A stretch of DNA of 64,000 nt from Moraxellaceae bacterium (GCA_029237815.1 JAQZBP010000001.1:1-64000), one strand, 5' to 3'; counted from the stretch's first letter, positions 20,284 through 30,669 are shown. Notes: generated from the sequence alone by a model not told the origin. Numbers and translations: made by a program.

Positions 20284-21279
20284 ATGAACTCACCCTGGAC
20301 GTCGCTACTGCCCACCCCTCTCCCGTCGGAAGTGGACTTCTCCCGTGCGAGCGTGCTGATTCCCCTGCCTTCACTGGGAGTCATCACACTTGAGGGACCT
20401 GATTCGCTGAAGTTCCTGCAGGGCCAGACCACCACCGACTTCCGGGAAGTGGAGAAAGGCCGCGTCCTGCCCGGTGCCATCTGCTCGCTCAAAGGTCGCG
20501 TGCTCTTCAGTTTCATCGCCGTACCTGACGGGGATACTGTCGCGCTGATCCTGCCCGCGGACCAGGTCGAAGCAGCTCTGGCGCACCTCGGCAAATATGC
20601 CGTTTTCTCTAAAACCCGCCTGCAGAACGCCAGTGCCAGCATTGCACTGCTGGGGGTTGCCGGCCCAGATACCGAGCAACTTTTGCTGGAGCTGGAAATA
20701 GGCGGGGCATCCGCCGACGCGCAGGCGCAGGTGCCGGCGTCAGCGGACTATCGGCTGGCGCGGATGCTTACGGATGGTCGCTGCATCGTCATGCTGGGAG
20801 CAGACATGCTCCGGCAGCGTTGGCCGGCATTGCGGGAAAAGACCTCGATAGCCGGAGAAAGCGTCTGGTGGGCGGCTGACATCCGCGCGGGCTTTGCCAC
20901 GGTTTTTGCCGGCACGCGGGACCTGTTCCAGCCCCAGGAGCTGAACTATCACGTGCTGGAAGCAGTCAGCTATAACAAGGGCTGCTACACGGGGCAGGAA
21001 GTGGTGGCGCGCCTATATTTCCGCGGCAAGCTCAAGCAGCGGTTATATAGGTTGCAGGCCGACGCTGCAGTCGCCGGCGAAGGCCATGGCATCTTCCTGA
21101 ATGGAGAGCAGGTTGGCGGTATCGTGATGTCAGCCAGTGAGCACCCGGATACGACGTCGATCCTTGCGGTAGTGAAAAACACCGCCGCCAGGGATGGCGG
21201 ACTCACGCTGGGGGCGGGTGGCACGCCCCTGAAGGTCATGCCGCTGCCCTATGAATTGCCCGCCGAAAAAGAAGAGTAG
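20284..21279 (+). CDS. ygfZ: Folate-binding protein YgfZ (iron-sulfur cluster assembly/repair factor)
   Basis: A 331-residue tetrahydrofolate-binding protein related to GcvT that supports assembly or repair of certain Fe-S enzymes. The signature KGCYTGQEVVAR is intact, with its conserved Cys, and the N-terminus contains LKFLQGQTTTDF. The frame opens at 20218, but the ATG at 20284 starts just before the conserved region. It diverges from sdhE, the arrangement seen in many gammaproteobacteria. Confidence 0.92.
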   Translation: MNSPWTSLLPTPLPSEVDFSRASVLIPLPSLGVITLEGPDSLKFLQGQTTTDFREVEKGRVLPGAICSLKGRVLFSFIAVPDGDTVALILPADQVEAALAHLGKYAVFSKTRLQNASASIALLGVAGPDTEQLLLELEIGGASADAQAQVPASADYRLARMLTDGRCIVMLGADMLRQRWPALREKTSIAGESVWWAADIRAGFATVFAGTRDLFQPQELNYHVLEAVSYNKGCYTGQEVVARLYFRGKLKQRLYRLQADAAVAGEGHGIFLNGEQVGGIVMSASEHPDTTSILAVVKNTAARDGGLTLGAGGTPLKVMPLPYELPAEKEE

Positions 21280-21298
21280 GAATCTACAGAGTAGAAAT

Positions 21299-22420
21299 CT
21301 ATAAAGTGTGCAGCGGATGCTCACCCTGCCAAGGCGCCACATAATGGCCAGCGATCCATTCTTCAGTTACTTGGTCCAGGCGTGGCGGCTGCCATTCTGG
21401 CGCGTTGTCCTTGTCGACCAGCAAGGCTCGCACGCCCTCGATAAAATCTGGGTGGCGGGCACATTGGCAGGAAATGACCAGCTCCTCCTGGAAGACGGCC
21501 TCAAGCGTCATGCTCGCTCCACGCAGCCACTGCCGATGTATCAGCGCCGCGGAGGTCGGGGAGCCCTTGGCAAGCGACTGCGCGGTGCGGTTCAGCCACG
21601 GATCTTCCGGGACGGGTGCCGTCAAGCTGGCATATAGCGCCGCCAGATCGTCACTGCCCGCCCGCCTATTGAGCGCGGCTTCACGCTGTTGCAGCTCGGA
21701 TGCCGCAAGCTCCGGTGCCTGCTCCGCTGCCAGAGTGGCAGACACCTGCTGGCGATGCTGCGACGCATCCACACTCCAGTGCACGGCGCATAACGCAGCA
21801 ATCACCGCCTCGCGGCGCGCCCCTGCGACAGCATGATCAGCCAGTCCGATATGGAGCGCGTCGGCCGCATTGAGATGCACACCCGTCATGCCGACGAATA
21901 ATCCCAGCCGTCCCTTCACCCGGGAAAGGAAGTAACTCCCCCCCACGTCCGGATAGAGGCCAATGGTGATCTCGGGCATGGCCAGGCGTGAGGTTTCCGT
22001 CACAATGCGGTGCGAAGCGCCGCTCATCAATCCGATTCCCCCACCCATGACGATGCCCTGTCCCCAGACGATAACAGGCTTCGGATAGGTGTGAATCAGA
22101 TAGTCCAGCTTGTACTCCTCGGTAAAGAATGACTGCGCATAAGAGTCCTCGATGCCGTTCTCCCTGACCGCGAGACAGATGCGTCGCACATCTCCGCCCG
22201 CACAGAACGCCTTCTCACCCGCCCCCTGCAGGAACACTGCAATTACGCGTCCATCCTGCGCCCAGCGCCGCATGGCTGGCAGCAGGAGGTCAATCATTTC
22301 GAGGCTAAGCGAATTCAGCGAACGCTCACTGTTAAGCGTGGCAATCCCAATCACGTTGCCGTTGCCAGCCGGGCGCTCTTCGAGCAGCACTACAGGAGAA
22401 AAGGTCATGGACTCACTCAC
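21299..22420 (-). CDS. Enoyl-CoA hydratase/isomerase family protein, 3-hydroxyisobutyryl-CoA hydrolase type
   Basis: A crotonase-fold protein of 373 residues, longer than simple enoyl-CoA hydratases (about 260) and matching the 3-hydroxyisobutyryl-CoA hydrolase group of valine breakdown. Motifs include KAFCAGGDVRRI (oxyanion hole), VMGGGIGLMSGASHRIVTET, and MPEITIGLYPDVGGSYFLSR (catalytic Glu and Asp). The C-terminal helical extension continues to residue 373. It is the last gene of a TetR-ung-hydrolase operon, 5 bp after ung. Hydrolase versus hydratase activity is inferred from length and motifs. Confidence 0.87.
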   Translation of the reverse strand: MSESMTFSPVVLLEERPAGNGNVIGIATLNSERSLNSLSLEMIDLLLPAMRRWAQDGRVIAVFLQGAGEKAFCAGGDVRRICLAVRENGIEDSYAQSFFTEEYKLDYLIHTYPKPVIVWGQGIVMGGGIGLMSGASHRIVTETSRLAMPEITIGLYPDVGGSYFLSRVKGRLGLFVGMTGVHLNAADALHIGLADHAVAGARREAVIAALCAVHWSVDASQHRQQVSATLAAEQAPELAASELQQREAALNRRAGSDDLAALYASLTAPVPEDPWLNRTAQSLAKGSPTSAALIHRQWLRGASMTLEAVFQEELVISCQCARHPDFIEGVRALLVDKDNAPEWQPPRLDQVTEEWIAGHYVAPWQGEHPLHTL

Positions 22421-22425
22421 AAGTC

Positions 22426-23124
22426 TTAATCGGGCAACGACCAGTCAATGGGCGCCTGCGCGTGCGACTCCAGGAACTGGTTGGCCTGGGAAAAATGATG
22501 ATTGCCGAACCACCTGCCACGATTGGCGGAAAGGGGCGATGGATGCACCGACTTCAGTACCAGGTGCTTGCTGACATCGATGATACGTCCCTTGCGCTGC
22601 GCATAGCTGCCCCATAGCAGGAAGACCAGATGTTCCCGCTGCTCGTTGAGCACACTGATGGCCACGTCCGTAAAGGTTTCCCACCCCTGATTCTGATGGG
22701 AGCCCGGCTTGCCAGCCTCAACCGTAAGAACACTGTTGAGCAGAAGGACGCCTTGCCGCGCCCAGAACGTGAGCTCGCCATGACGCGGCGCCGGAATGCC
22801 GACGTCGTCCCTGAGCTCACGGAATATGTTCTGCAATGAGGGAGGCGGAGGCACCCCGCGTCGAACCGAGAAGCACAAGCCATGCGCCTGGCCTGGCCCG
22901 TGGTAAGGATCCTGCCCGAGGATTACCACCTTGACTGCCGAAAGGGGGGTGGAGTTCAACGCATTGAATATCTCAGGCCCGGGTGGATAAATCGTCTTGC
23001 CGGCCTGTTTCTCGCTCTCAAGGAATGCACGCAGACGAGACATATAGGGCTTGGTGAACTCAGGGCCTAGCGCTTGTTTCCATTCCGGATCCAGACGGAC
23101 ACGCGAAAGCAAAGCGTCGCTCAT
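22426..23124 (-). CDS. ung: Uracil-DNA glycosylase, family 1
   Basis: Excises uracil from DNA. The 232-residue protein has the water-activating loop [18 protein letters not shown] (catalytic Asp in the DPYH motif), the uracil-recognition [10 protein letters not shown], and the minor-groove leucine loop [18 protein letters not shown] (catalytic His). Its GTG/ATG start region overlaps the end of the upstream TetR gene by 4 bp, which is an unusual neighbour for ung. Confidence 0.96.
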   Translation of the reverse strand: MSDALLSRVRLDPEWKQALGPEFTKPYMSRLRAFLESEKQAGKTIYPPGPEIFNALNSTPLSAVKVVILGQDPYHGPGQAHGLCFSVRRGVPPPPSLQNIFRELRDDVGIPAPRHGELTFWARQGVLLLNSVLTVEAGKPGSHQNQGWETFTDVAISVLNEQREHLVFLLWGSYAQRKGRIIDVSKHLVLKSVHPSPLSANRGRWFGNHHFSQANQFLESHAQAPIDWSLPD

Positions 23125-23792
23125 ACCGAGAGTACCGCACGCATCTTGTAATGCAGTGCGGCCCTCACCTTTTCCCGGGAGAAGTCCGGAGAGTCCAACA
23201 GCCCTTCATACTCCAGGCCACGCACGGTCATGAGTATCGATTTTGCCGCGAGCTCGACTTCCCGCGCACCTACATAGTCGAGAATGCTCTTCAGGTTATC
23301 GAGCAGCCTGTGGCCGTGCTGGAGGGCAATGCCATGCATGCGCTCGTCTGTGAGCGCCGCATACCAGAAGGCATGCTCGAGGACGAGTTGCTGCCGATGG
23401 TCACGAACCCGCATGAGGATGTAATTCGCGCCGAGGTCAGACATGTGATTGACGACCTCATCAACCATGGCAGGCGTCTGGCGTGCATCTGCAGGAAACG
23501 AACGGATCCACTCGTTGGCCCGTGACCAGAAGGGGTCAACGAACGTCTGCATCATCTCGTTGGCAAAGAGCGTCAGCGCATCCGCCAGCAGGTCATGAAT
23601 ATCCTTGAAATAGTAAGTGGTCGCGGAGAGCGGGACGTCTGCCTCCTTGGCGACCGCGCGATGCCTGACTCCGCGAACCCCGTCACGCACCAGCACCCGC
23701 AATGCCGCATTCAGAATAGCCAGCCGGCGCTGCTCGCTGCTCTGCCGGGCCGTCTTACGCCCCTGATAGGCGACTTGGTTATCTGCTTGCAT
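23121..23792 (-). CDS. TetR-family transcriptional regulator
   Basis: A 223-residue repressor-type protein. The N-terminal helix-turn-helix is seen as [20 protein letters not shown] followed by [20 protein letters not shown] (residues about 24-65). The C-terminal ligand domain is divergent, so no effector can be named. It heads an operon with ung (4-bp overlap) and the acyl-CoA hydrolase. I saw no clear inverted-repeat operator in the 85 bp before its start. Confidence 0.88.
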   Translation of the reverse strand: MQADNQVAYQGRKTARQSSEQRRLAILNAALRVLVRDGVRGVRHRAVAKEADVPLSATTYYFKDIHDLLADALTLFANEMMQTFVDPFWSRANEWIRSFPADARQTPAMVDEVVNHMSDLGANYILMRVRDHRQQLVLEHAFWYAALTDERMHGIALQHGHRLLDNLKSILDYVGAREVELAAKSILMTVRGLEYEGLLDSPDFSREKVRAALHYKMRAVLSV

Positions 23793-23877
23793 GAATCAAG
23801 GGCCACTTCATCAATCCGTGAGGGCCGAAAGAATAAGACGAGGGGGAGACATCAGCAATGAGCACTGACCAGCAGAC

Positions 23878-23909
23878 AAAAAAAAGCCCGTGCATTGCAC
23901 AGGCTTTTT
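23878..23909 (-). terminator. Rho-independent terminator after tRNA-Arg
   Basis: On the minus strand, 6 bp after the tRNA CCA end, a hairpin (AAAAAGCC.GTGCA / TGCAC.GGCTTTTT) is followed by eight T residues. It would end the tRNA-Arg transcript and also separate it from the TetR operon. Confidence 0.85.
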
Positions 23910-23914
23910 AGAAG

Positions 23915-23991
23915 TGGCGCGCCCGGAGAGATTCGAACTCCCGACCCTCTGGTTCGTAGCCAGATACTCTATCCAACTGAGCTACGGGCGC
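23915..23991 (-). tRNA. tRNA-Arg (anticodon ACG)
   Basis: A 77-nt cloverleaf with encoded CCA. Acceptor GCGCCCG pairs with CGGGCGC, the D-arm contains AGCTCAGTTGGAT, the anticodon loop CTACGAA lies in a TCTGG/CCAGA stem, and the T-loop is GTTCGAATC. ACG (A to I) reads CGN codons. Its position downstream of csrA and tRNA-Ser is the conserved gammaproteobacterial csrA-serV-argV arrangement, here with a single Arg copy. Confidence 0.97.
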
Positions 23992-24003
23992 GTAAGGCGG
24001 CGA

Positions 24004-24032
24004 ATTATCGTGACCGGTTACAGGCCTGTCAA
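24004..24032 (-). promoter_or_regulatory. Promoter of tRNA-Arg
   Basis: On the minus strand, a perfect TTGACA -35 (24027-24032) and a GATAAT -10 (24004-24009) are separated by 17 bp, ending 12 bp before the mature tRNA 5' end. A near-consensus sigma-70 promoter giving tRNA-Arg its own transcription. Confidence 0.85.
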
Positions 24033-24123
24033 CTAATTTCTTGAGGATTCAGTATTTTACGAGACTTGGTCTTGCATCTTGGCCAGGCTTGATCCAACCG
24101 CATACATGGCCATAGATGCATGT

Positions 24124-24156
24124 AAAAAAAGCCCGGCTTTCAGCCGGGCTTTTTTA
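24124..24156 (-). terminator. Rho-independent terminator after tRNA-Ser
   Basis: A hairpin with GC core AGCCCGGCT / AGCCGGGCT flanked by A7 and T-rich tracts lies 6 bp beyond the tRNA-Ser 3' end on the minus strand. Strong stem and U-tract. Confidence 0.88.
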
Positions 24157-24162
24157 AAACAA

Positions 24163-24255
24163 TGGCGGAGAAGGGGGGATTCGAACCCCCGAGGGGCTTT
24201 TGGCCCCTACTCCCTTAGCAGGGGAGCACCTTCGGCCTCTCGGTCACCTCTCCGC
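24163..24255 (-). tRNA. tRNA-Ser (anticodon GCU)
   Basis: A 93-nt class II tRNA with CCA encoded. Acceptor GCGGAGA pairs with TCTCCGC, the anticodon loop is CTGCTAA (GCT), a long variable arm (GTAGGGGCC.AAAA.GGCCCCTC) is present, and the T-loop is GTTCGAATC. It reads AGU/AGC. It is downstream of csrA on the same strand but has its own likely promoter and a terminator on each side. Confidence 0.97.
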
Positions 24256-24265
24256 AGAGCGCGCA

Positions 24266-24294
24266 ATCATACTCAGGCCTTCCCGGCTTGAAAA
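24266..24294 (-). promoter_or_regulatory. Probable promoter of tRNA-Ser
   Basis: On the minus strand TTTTCA (24289-24294) and TATGAT (24266-24271) have a 17-bp spacer, ending 10 bp before the mature tRNA 5' end. Good -10, weak -35. Confidence 0.55.
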
Positions 24295-24512
24295 GACGGC
24301 AGGGAGACAAAGCCAAAAAATATCTGCTGCCCAGTCCGGCTAACCCGCCAGGTCGAGCCATGCAACAGAAATGGCTGATTTCCTACACCGCATTGGGCGA
24401 TTACCCGCAGCCAGCACCCCATGAAGAAAGCATACTTCTCCTACGGCGCAAGGATGCAACCACGGATTGGTTATCGCCGACATGGATGAGGTCAGCAGGA
24501 CGCTGACAAGAC

Positions 24513-24556
24513 AAAACCGAGACGCTTTCAGGGAGAAACGTCTCGGTTTTCTTTTT
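24513..24556 (-). terminator. Terminator after csrA
   Basis: A 12-bp perfect stem AAAACCGAGACG / CGTCTCGGTTTT with a 14-nt loop. On the minus strand the stem ends in TTTTGTCTTGTC. It lies about 50 bp after the csrA stop. T-rich sequence on the other side means it could also stop plus-strand transcription. Confidence 0.75.
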
Positions 24557-24603
24557 GCGCGACTAGGGCGTAGTCAGTAGAGGCTCAAGAAAGCCAAGCG
24601 ACC

Positions 24604-24795
24604 TCAATCAGCCAGCTCCTGATCCCCCTGCTTCTCCCGCTGTATACGCTGGTAAATCTCCTCGCGATGAACCGCAACTTCCTTTGGAGCATTCACGCCG
24701 ATACGCACCTGGTTACCTTTCACGCCGAGTACAGTCACGGTCACTTCGTCACCGACCATCAGCGTCTCACCCACACGGCGAGTCAAAATCAGCAT
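24604..24795 (-). CDS. csrA: Carbon storage regulator CsrA/RsmA
   Basis: A dimeric RNA-binding protein of 63 residues that binds GGA-containing hairpins in mRNA leaders and is sequestered by CsrB/RsmZ-type RNAs. It starts [20 protein letters not shown] and keeps the RNA-contact residues of strand 1 (Leu4, Arg6) and the [10 protein letters not shown] segment including the critical Arg44. AAGGAG, itself a potential CsrA site, lies just before the ATG. A titrating small RNA is predicted at about 34.5 kb. Neighbours lysC and tRNA-Ser fit Pseudomonas order. Confidence 0.97.
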   Translation of the reverse strand: MLILTRRVGETLMVGDEVTVTVLGVKGNQVRIGVNAPKEVAVHREEIYQRIQREKQGDQELAD

Positions 24796-24854
24796 CGCTG
24801 TCTCCTTGAATAGCCAAGAGCCGTGCCCGTGGGCAGCAGCCTCAAAATACCTGT

Positions 24855-24872
24855 CTGGTCAGTATTGACCAG
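24855..24872. promoter_or_regulatory. 18-bp palindrome in the csrA leader
   Basis: CTGGTCA-GTAT-TGACCAG is a perfect 7-bp inverted repeat 60 bp upstream of csrA, next to a TATAAG sequence on the minus strand. It could be an operator or an mRNA hairpin; no regulator is identified. Confidence 0.4.
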
Positions 24873-24967
24873 TCATACTTATAAAGCAAAGCCCGCCCAG
24901 CCTGGAGCCCAGGCAGCCAACGCCACCTCAAACATGGGGGAGGCGGAGCTATTTACAACCATTGGGC

Positions 24968-26194
24968 TTACGCCTTGGGCTGGTCCAGACCAAAGGCCGT
25001 GTGCAGGGCGCGAACGGCGAGCTCCAGGTATTTCTCTTCCACGACCACGGATATCTTAATCTCGGAGGTGGAGATCATCTGGATGTTGATATTCTCCTTC
25101 GCCAAGGTACCGAACATCTGGCTCGCAACACCGGCATGGGAGCGCATGCCCACGCCAACCAGGGACACCTTACAGATCTTGTCGTCACTTACGACCTGGC
25201 GCGCGCCGATTTCTTTCGCCACGGCCTCAAGCACGGCCAAGGCCTTCTTCTGTTCGCCGCGGGCGACGGTAAACGTGAAGTCGGTGGTGTTATCGGCTGC
25301 CACGTTCTGCACGATCATGTCGACTTCGATGTTGGCGTCACCCACCGGACCGAGGATGCGATAGGCAATCCCCGGGGTGTCGGGCACGCCGCGCACAGTG
25401 ATCTTGGCTTCGTCGCGGTTGAACGCGATACCGGAAATGACAGGCTGTTCCATGGTTTCCTCATCGACAGTAATCAGAGTCCCCTCGCCTTCATCAGCAA
25501 AGCTCGAGAGCACACGCAGCGGCACGTTGTACTTGCCGGCAAATTCAACGGAGCGGATCTGCAGGACCTTGGAGCCCAGCGACGCCATCTCCAGCATTTC
25601 CTCGAAGGTGATGCGGTCGAGACGACGCGCCTGCGGCACCACGCGGGGATCAGTGGTGTAAACCCCGTCCACATCGGTATAGATCTGGCATTCGTCGGCC
25701 TTCAGGGCCGCTGCCAGCGCGACGCCGGTCGTGTCGGAGCCGCCTCGGCCCAGGGTAGTGATATTGCCCTCGGGATCGACACCCTGGAATCCAGCGACAA
25801 TCACCACGCGGCGCTTGCCGAGATCGGCACGCATCCTGGCGTCGTCGATAGCCTCGATACGGGCTTTGGTGAAGGCGCTATCGGTGCGAATGGCGACCTG
25901 CGCCCCCGTGAAAGAGCGGGCATCGACGCCAATCTTCTTGAGCGCCATTGCCAGAAGCGCAATGGTGACCTGCTCGCCCGTTGAGACCATGACGTCGAGC
26001 TCACGGGGATCCGGATCCGGCATGATGGCTTTGGCCAGCGCGATTAGGCGGTTGGTCTCCCCACTCATGGCGGAGACCACGACCACGATATCGTGCCCCT
26101 CCCCATGCCACCGCTTCACGCGGTCGGCAACGGCCTGGATTCGCTCGGGGGTGCCGACCGAGGTGCCACCGTATTTCTGTACGATCAGTGCCAT
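24968..26194 (-). CDS. lysC: Aspartate kinase
   Basis: Phosphorylates L-aspartate, the entry to lysine, threonine and methionine synthesis. The 408-residue protein has the nucleotide/aspartate site KYGGTSVG at residues 7-14, [24 protein letters not shown], and two C-terminal ACT domains ([20 protein letters not shown] and [20 protein letters not shown]) typical of lysine/threonine feedback-regulated enzymes. ATG at 26194 is preceded by AGGAAA. It lies between alaS and csrA, as in Pseudomonas. It uses the same pathway as dapC/dapD at 4-6 kb. Confidence 0.95.
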   Translation of the reverse strand: MALIVQKYGGTSVGTPERIQAVADRVKRWHGEGHDIVVVVSAMSGETNRLIALAKAIMPDPDPRELDVMVSTGEQVTIALLAMALKKIGVDARSFTGAQVAIRTDSAFTKARIEAIDDARMRADLGKRRVVIVAGFQGVDPEGNITTLGRGGSDTTGVALAAALKADECQIYTDVDGVYTTDPRVVPQARRLDRITFEEMLEMASLGSKVLQIRSVEFAGKYNVPLRVLSSFADEGEGTLITVDEETMEQPVISGIAFNRDEAKITVRGVPDTPGIAYRILGPVGDANIEVDMIVQNVAADNTTDFTFTVARGEQKKALAVLEAVAKEIGARQVVSDDKICKVSLVGVGMRSHAGVASQMFGTLAKENINIQMISTSEIKISVVVEEKYLELAVRALHTAFGLDQPKA

Positions 26195-26305
26195 TTTCCT
26201 GCCTGTTTCCTTTAGCGCTTCCACGCTAATTATTCCGATTCATTCAAGGGCTTCAGTTGTGCGCCCCTCTGAAGCACTGCAACGCGCGGCAACGCCTGCG
26301 AGACC

Positions 26306-28933
26306 TTAAAGCCGCTCCAGGACAAACCCCTGCACCGATGCCAGCGCATCTGGCAGCCTGGCGACGTCACTTCCGCCAGCCTGCGCCATGTCGGGACGAC
26401 CACCGCCCTTGCCGCCCACCTGGGCCGCGAGATTGCCGACGAGCTCACCCGCCTTCACCTTCGCCGTAAGGTCAGCACTGACACCGGCCACCAGGTTGAC
26501 TTTTCCGTCAGCCACGGTCGCCAGCACAACCACGCTGGAGCCCAGCTTGTTGCGCAACTGGTCCATGGTGTCGCGAAGAGTCTTGGGATCGGCGCCATCA
26601 ATGCGGGCAGCCAACACTTTCGAGCTGCCTACGAGCACGGCCTGCGACAGCAAGTCGTCGCCCGCGGATGCTGCGAGCTTCATCTTCAAGCGCTCCAGCT
26701 CCTTCTCCAGCTCACGGTTGCGCTCGGCCAGGGCACGCACCTTGTCTGCCGCCTGGGCTACGGGAGCGCGCACCACGGCAGCAACTTCGGCCAGCGCACC
26801 CTCCTCCGCGGCCACATGAGCCAGGGCGCCCATACCGGTCATGGCCTCGATACGGCGTACGCCGGCCGCGACACCACCTTCACTGGTGATCTTGAAAAGG
26901 CCGATATCCCCGGTGCGGGAAACGTGGGTGCCGCCGCACAGCTCGATGGAGAAGCCGGGCGCGCCCATGCTGAGCACTCTTACGCTATCGCCATATTTCT
27001 CGCCGAAAAGTGCCAGGGCACCCTTGGCACGAGCGGCGTCGATGGCCATCACTTCAGTTTGCACAGCATGGTTGCCGAGAATCTGCACATTGACCAGCCG
27101 CTCAATTTCAGACAGCTGCTCGGGCCTGATGGCCTCCGGCTGCGAAAAATCGAAGCGCAGGTAGTCTGCACAGACCAGCGACCCCTTCTGCTGTACATGT
27201 GCGCCCAGGACTTGCCGCAGAGCGGCATGCATAAGGTGAGTAGCGGAATGGTTCCTCCGCGTCGCATCACGCAGCTCGGCATGCACCTCCCCCTCGACAT
27301 GGTCTCCGATGCGCAATGCTCCTCTCGTGACGAGCCCATGATGTAGATGAGCGCTCGCCGCCTTGGTGGTGTCACGCACTTCGAAGCGATGGGCGCCAAC
27401 GCTGAGATAGCCGGCATCGCCCCTCTGGCCGCCTGACTCGGCGTAGAAAGGAGTCGCATCCAGCACCACTACGCCCTGCTCGCCCTCGTGCAGCGCCTCG
27501 ACCTGATCGGCGCCTTTGAACAAGGCAACGATACGGCCACTGCCACTGACGCCCTCATAGCCGGTGAAGACGGTGTCGCCGTCGACCTTGATTAGGCTGT
27601 TGTAGTCGAGGCCAAAGGCGGAAGAAGCGCGCGATCGCTCACGCTGGGCTTCCATTGCCTTTTCGAAGCCCGCTTCGTCGATGCTGAGGCCCCGCTCACG
27701 CGCGATATCGGCGGTCAGGTCGACTGGAAAGCCATATGTGTCGTAAAGCAGGAAAACAGTTTCACCCGGAATTTCCTCGCTCCGGAGACCGGCAAGATCC
27801 TGCTCGAGGATCTTCAGGCCCTGCTCCAAGGTTTTTGCGAACTGCTCTTCCTCACCCTTCAGAGTGCGTTCGATATGCGCCTGCTGTTCGCGCAGCTCCG
27901 GATAGGCGTCGCCCATTTCGGCCACGAGCGCGGCAACGATGCGGTGGAAGAAGGGGCCGATGGCGCCAAGCTTGTTACCGTGGCGACAGGCACGACGAAT
28001 GATGCGGCGCAGAACGTAGCCACGCCCCTCATTCGAGGGCAGTACACCATCCGCTATCAGGAAAGAGCAGGAGCGTATGTGGTCAGCGACAACCTTGAGC
28101 GAAGCCTGACTCTCATTCGGGCAGCCGATTGCTGCCGCAGCAGAATTCAACAGGCTCTGGAACAGGTCAATTTCATAGTTTGCGTGCACATGCTGCATGA
28201 CCGCAGAGATACGTTCGAGGCCCATGCCGGTATCAACCGAGGGAGCAGGCAGCGGATGCAGGACGCCGTCAGCTGTGCGATTGAACTGCATGAAGACATT
28301 GTTCCAGATCTCAATGTAGCGATCGCCGTCCTCCTCGGGAGACCCCGGAGGACCACCAGCCACATCTTCACCGTGGTCGTAGAAAATTTCGGTGCAAGGA
28401 CCACAAGGACCGGTGTCGCCCATGGCCCAGAAGTTGTCGGAAGCATACTTGGCTCCCTTGTTGTCACCGATGCGGATAATCCGCGCGGCAGGGACTCCTA
28501 CTTCGTCCTTCCAGATGGCAAAGGCTTCATCATCGGTGGCATAGACCGTCACCCACAACTTCTCGCCAGGAATTGCCAGCCACTTTGGCGACGTCAGGAA
28601 TTCCCATGCATAGTTGATAGCGTCGCGCTTGAAATAATCACCGAAACTGAAGTTTCCCAGCATCTCGAAGAAGGTGTGATGCCGCGCGGTATATCCCACA
28701 TTCTCCAGGTCGTTGTGCTTGCCGCCGGCGCGCACACACTTCTGCGACGACACGGCACGGGTATAGGCGCGCTTGTCGAGGCCGAGGAAGCAGTCCTTGA
28801 ACTGATTCATGCCTGCGTTGGTGAACAGCAGGGTCGGGTCGTTCGCGGGAATCAGCGAACTGGAGGCCACACGGGTGTGGCCTTTTTCTTCGAAGAAACG
28901 GAGAAAGGCTTCGCGGATGGCGGCGCTTTTCAT
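26306..28933 (-). CDS. alaS: Alanine-tRNA ligase
   Basis: Charges tRNA-Ala. The 875-residue length is standard. In order: class II catalytic core ([20 protein letters not shown], motif 1-2 region), tRNA-recognition domain, editing domain with [12 protein letters not shown] and [13 protein letters not shown] zinc ligands, then coiled-coil and C-Ala domain ([11 protein letters not shown]). It follows recX across 137 bp; lysC follows 111 bp downstream. Confidence 0.97.
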   Translation of the reverse strand: MKSAAIREAFLRFFEEKGHTRVASSSLIPANDPTLLFTNAGMNQFKDCFLGLDKRAYTRAVSSQKCVRAGGKHNDLENVGYTARHHTFFEMLGNFSFGDYFKRDAINYAWEFLTSPKWLAIPGEKLWVTVYATDDEAFAIWKDEVGVPAARIIRIGDNKGAKYASDNFWAMGDTGPCGPCTEIFYDHGEDVAGGPPGSPEEDGDRYIEIWNNVFMQFNRTADGVLHPLPAPSVDTGMGLERISAVMQHVHANYEIDLFQSLLNSAAAAIGCPNESQASLKVVADHIRSCSFLIADGVLPSNEGRGYVLRRIIRRACRHGNKLGAIGPFFHRIVAALVAEMGDAYPELREQQAHIERTLKGEEEQFAKTLEQGLKILEQDLAGLRSEEIPGETVFLLYDTYGFPVDLTADIARERGLSIDEAGFEKAMEAQRERSRASSAFGLDYNSLIKVDGDTVFTGYEGVSGSGRIVALFKGADQVEALHEGEQGVVVLDATPFYAESGGQRGDAGYLSVGAHRFEVRDTTKAASAHLHHGLVTRGALRIGDHVEGEVHAELRDATRRNHSATHLMHAALRQVLGAHVQQKGSLVCADYLRFDFSQPEAIRPEQLSEIERLVNVQILGNHAVQTEVMAIDAARAKGALALFGEKYGDSVRVLSMGAPGFSIELCGGTHVSRTGDIGLFKITSEGGVAAGVRRIEAMTGMGALAHVAAEEGALAEVAAVVRAPVAQAADKVRALAERNRELEKELERLKMKLAASAGDDLLSQAVLVGSSKVLAARIDGADPKTLRDTMDQLRNKLGSSVVVLATVADGKVNLVAGVSADLTAKVKAGELVGNLAAQVGGKGGGRPDMAQAGGSDVARLPDALASVQGFVLERL

Positions 28934-28992
28934 GCAGGGCTCCGGGCTAGGCTGCCCGCAACCTGGCGTCGGGCGGCTCCAAAAGACCGCGC

Positions 28993-28998
28993 ATTATA
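28993..28998 (-). promoter_or_regulatory. Likely -10 element of the alaS promoter
   Basis: A perfect TATAAT on the minus strand lies 60 bp upstream of the alaS ATG. The -35 at 17 bp (TACGAA) is poor, so only the -10 is called. Confidence 0.4.
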
Positions 28999-29070
28999 GC
29001 GGCACAAGCGTCTGATTCGTAGGGGAAAAGCAGGGGTGGTGGCAGCAAATGAAGCCAATCAGGGGAGTAC

Positions 29071-29580
29071 TCAATCCCCATCCGGCCCCTCGCAGCTCAT
29101 GGCTCGGGAACAGTCGCTCCCGCTAAAGCCACGGTACTGCAGGAAACGCATCTGCCGGGCCCGCTCGCGAAGATCACGGGGAAAAGATGGACCAAAACGG
29201 GCCAGCCGCACCTCTGCTGCCCGCCGAGTCCAGTTGTAGCCGCTAGCCGCAAGGGCAGCACTCACCTGATCTGCATCCAGGCCACGACCACGGAGGTCGG
29301 CTTCTATGGCAAGCGGGCCATAACCCTTCTGGGCTCGGCTACGGACGAGCACTTCGGCAAAGCGCTCGTCCGACTGCAGCCGGCGCTCGGCAAGTTCATC
29401 CAGAACCGCCTCTATAAGAGGCGTATCTGCCCCTATTTCCTTGAGCTTCCGCTCGAGCTCGACTCGTGAGTGCTCCCGGCGCGTCAACATGGCCAAGGCA
29501 CGGCCACGGAGCGTGTCGAGCGTCGGGCCGGAGGAAGGCTGCCCCCCCTCCTCCCGGGATCCTGACTCAGGCGCCGACAT
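29071..29580 (-). CDS. recX: RecA regulatory protein RecX
   Basis: Inhibits RecA filament extension and recombinase activity. The 169-residue protein has the three-helix repeat pattern of Rec[21 protein letters not shown], then [20 protein letters not shown] and [13 protein letters not shown]. The frame is open further upstream within recA; ATG at 29580 is chosen because it overlaps the recA stop by only 14 bp and still leaves a short variable N-terminus. recA-recX is the standard operon. Confidence 0.92.
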   Translation of the reverse strand: MSAPESGSREEGGQPSSGPTLDTLRGRALAMLTRREHSRVELERKLKEIGADTPLIEAVLDELAERRLQSDERFAEVLVRSRAQKGYGPLAIEADLRGRGLDADQVSAALAASGYNWTRRAAEVRLARFGPSFPRDLRERARQMRFLQYRGFSGSDCSRAMSCEGPDGD

Positions 29581-30622
29581 CCGCTTCATCATAGGCGCCC
29601 AGATCAGCATCGTCGGCCGCAACCGGGGCGGCGTCGCCAATCAGCTGCTCGCGAATCTGCTTCTCGATGTCCTGGGCAATCGCCCGGTTCTCTTCCAGGT
29701 ACTTGCAGGCATTGCCCTTCCCCTGCCCGATCTTGCTGCCCTGATAGGCATACCAAGCGCCGGACTTCTCGACGAGGCCAAGCTTGACGCCAAGATCGAC
29801 GATCTCACCCAGGCGATTGATGCCATGACCGTAAAGGATCTGGAACTCGGCCTCCTTGAACGGCGGTGCCACCTTGTTCTTGACCACTTTCACGCGAGTT
29901 TCGGAGCCCACAACCTCCTCGCCCTCCTTCACGGCGCCAGTGCGGCGGATGTCCATGCGGACGGATGCGTAGAACTTGAGTGCATTGCCGCCGGTGGTCG
30001 TTTCCGGATTACCAAACATCACGCCGATCTTCATACGAATCTGGTTGATGAAGATGACCAAGGTATTGGAGCGCTTGATGTTGCCGGTGATCTTGCGCAG
30101 CGCCTGGGACATCAGGCGGGCCTGCAGGCCCATGTGGGAATCCCCCATTTCCCCTTCGATTTCAGCACGCGGGGTCAGCGCTGCCACGGAGTCGACAACA
30201 ATCACGTCCACGGCACTGGACCGCACCAGCATGTCCGTGATCTCCAGCGCTTGCTCCCCGGTATCCGGCTGGGAAACCAGCAAATCCTCGACGTTGACAC
30301 CCAGCTTCGCCGCATAGGACGGGTCGAGGGCATGCTCGGCGTCCACGAAGGCCGCCGTGCCACCAGCGCGCTGGCATGCCGCAATGACCTGCAGGGTCAG
30401 CGTGGTCTTACCGGAAGACTCCGGACCGTAGATCTCGACGATACGTCCGCGCGGCAAGCCACCGATGCCGAGGGCGATGTCGAGGCCCAGGGAGCCGGTG
30501 GAGATGGCGGGGATGGCGCCGGCAGCCGGGTGGTCGCCCAAGCGCATGACGGAGCCCTTGCCGAACTGCTTTTCAATCTGGGAAAGGGCGGCGGTAAGCG
30601 CCTTGCGTTTGTTTTCGTCCAT
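29567..30622 (-). CDS. recA: Recombinase RecA
   Basis: An ATP-dependent strand-exchange protein and SOS co-protease. The 351-residue protein begins [20 protein letters not shown], with Walker A GPESSGKT (66-73), Walker [11 protein letters not shown], loop L1 [18 protein letters not shown], and an acidic C-terminal tail. It is preceded by a consensus LexA box and followed by overlapping recX. Confidence 0.98.
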   Translation of the reverse strand: MDENKRKALTAALSQIEKQFGKGSVMRLGDHPAAGAIPAISTGSLGLDIALGIGGLPRGRIVEIYGPESSGKTTLTLQVIAACQRAGGTAAFVDAEHALDPSYAAKLGVNVEDLLVSQPDTGEQALEITDMLVRSSAVDVIVVDSVAALTPRAEIEGEMGDSHMGLQARLMSQALRKITGNIKRSNTLVIFINQIRMKIGVMFGNPETTTGGNALKFYASVRMDIRRTGAVKEGEEVVGSETRVKVVKNKVAPPFKEAEFQILYGHGINRLGEIVDLGVKLGLVEKSGAWYAYQGSKIGQGKGNACKYLEENRAIAQDIEKQIREQLIGDAAPVAADDADLGAYDEADVGA

Positions 30623-30669
30623 TTCGAATCTCCGGGATCAGGATTGGCTTAACGTTGCGTAAGGGATTG

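Larger units (their letters stand above)
24256..24603. other. Gap between tRNA-Ser and csrA: promoter and terminator only
   Basis: This 348-bp gap holds a probable tRNA-Ser promoter next to the tRNA and the csrA terminator near its right end. Between them (about 24300-24510) I see no convincing gene; the 72-codon open frame on the plus strand has no family features. Confidence 0.6.

Noticed and set aside
24288-24506. 72-codon frame between tRNA-Ser and csrA
   Set aside because: No plausible family, no good RBS, and it overlaps the tRNA-Ser promoter region.
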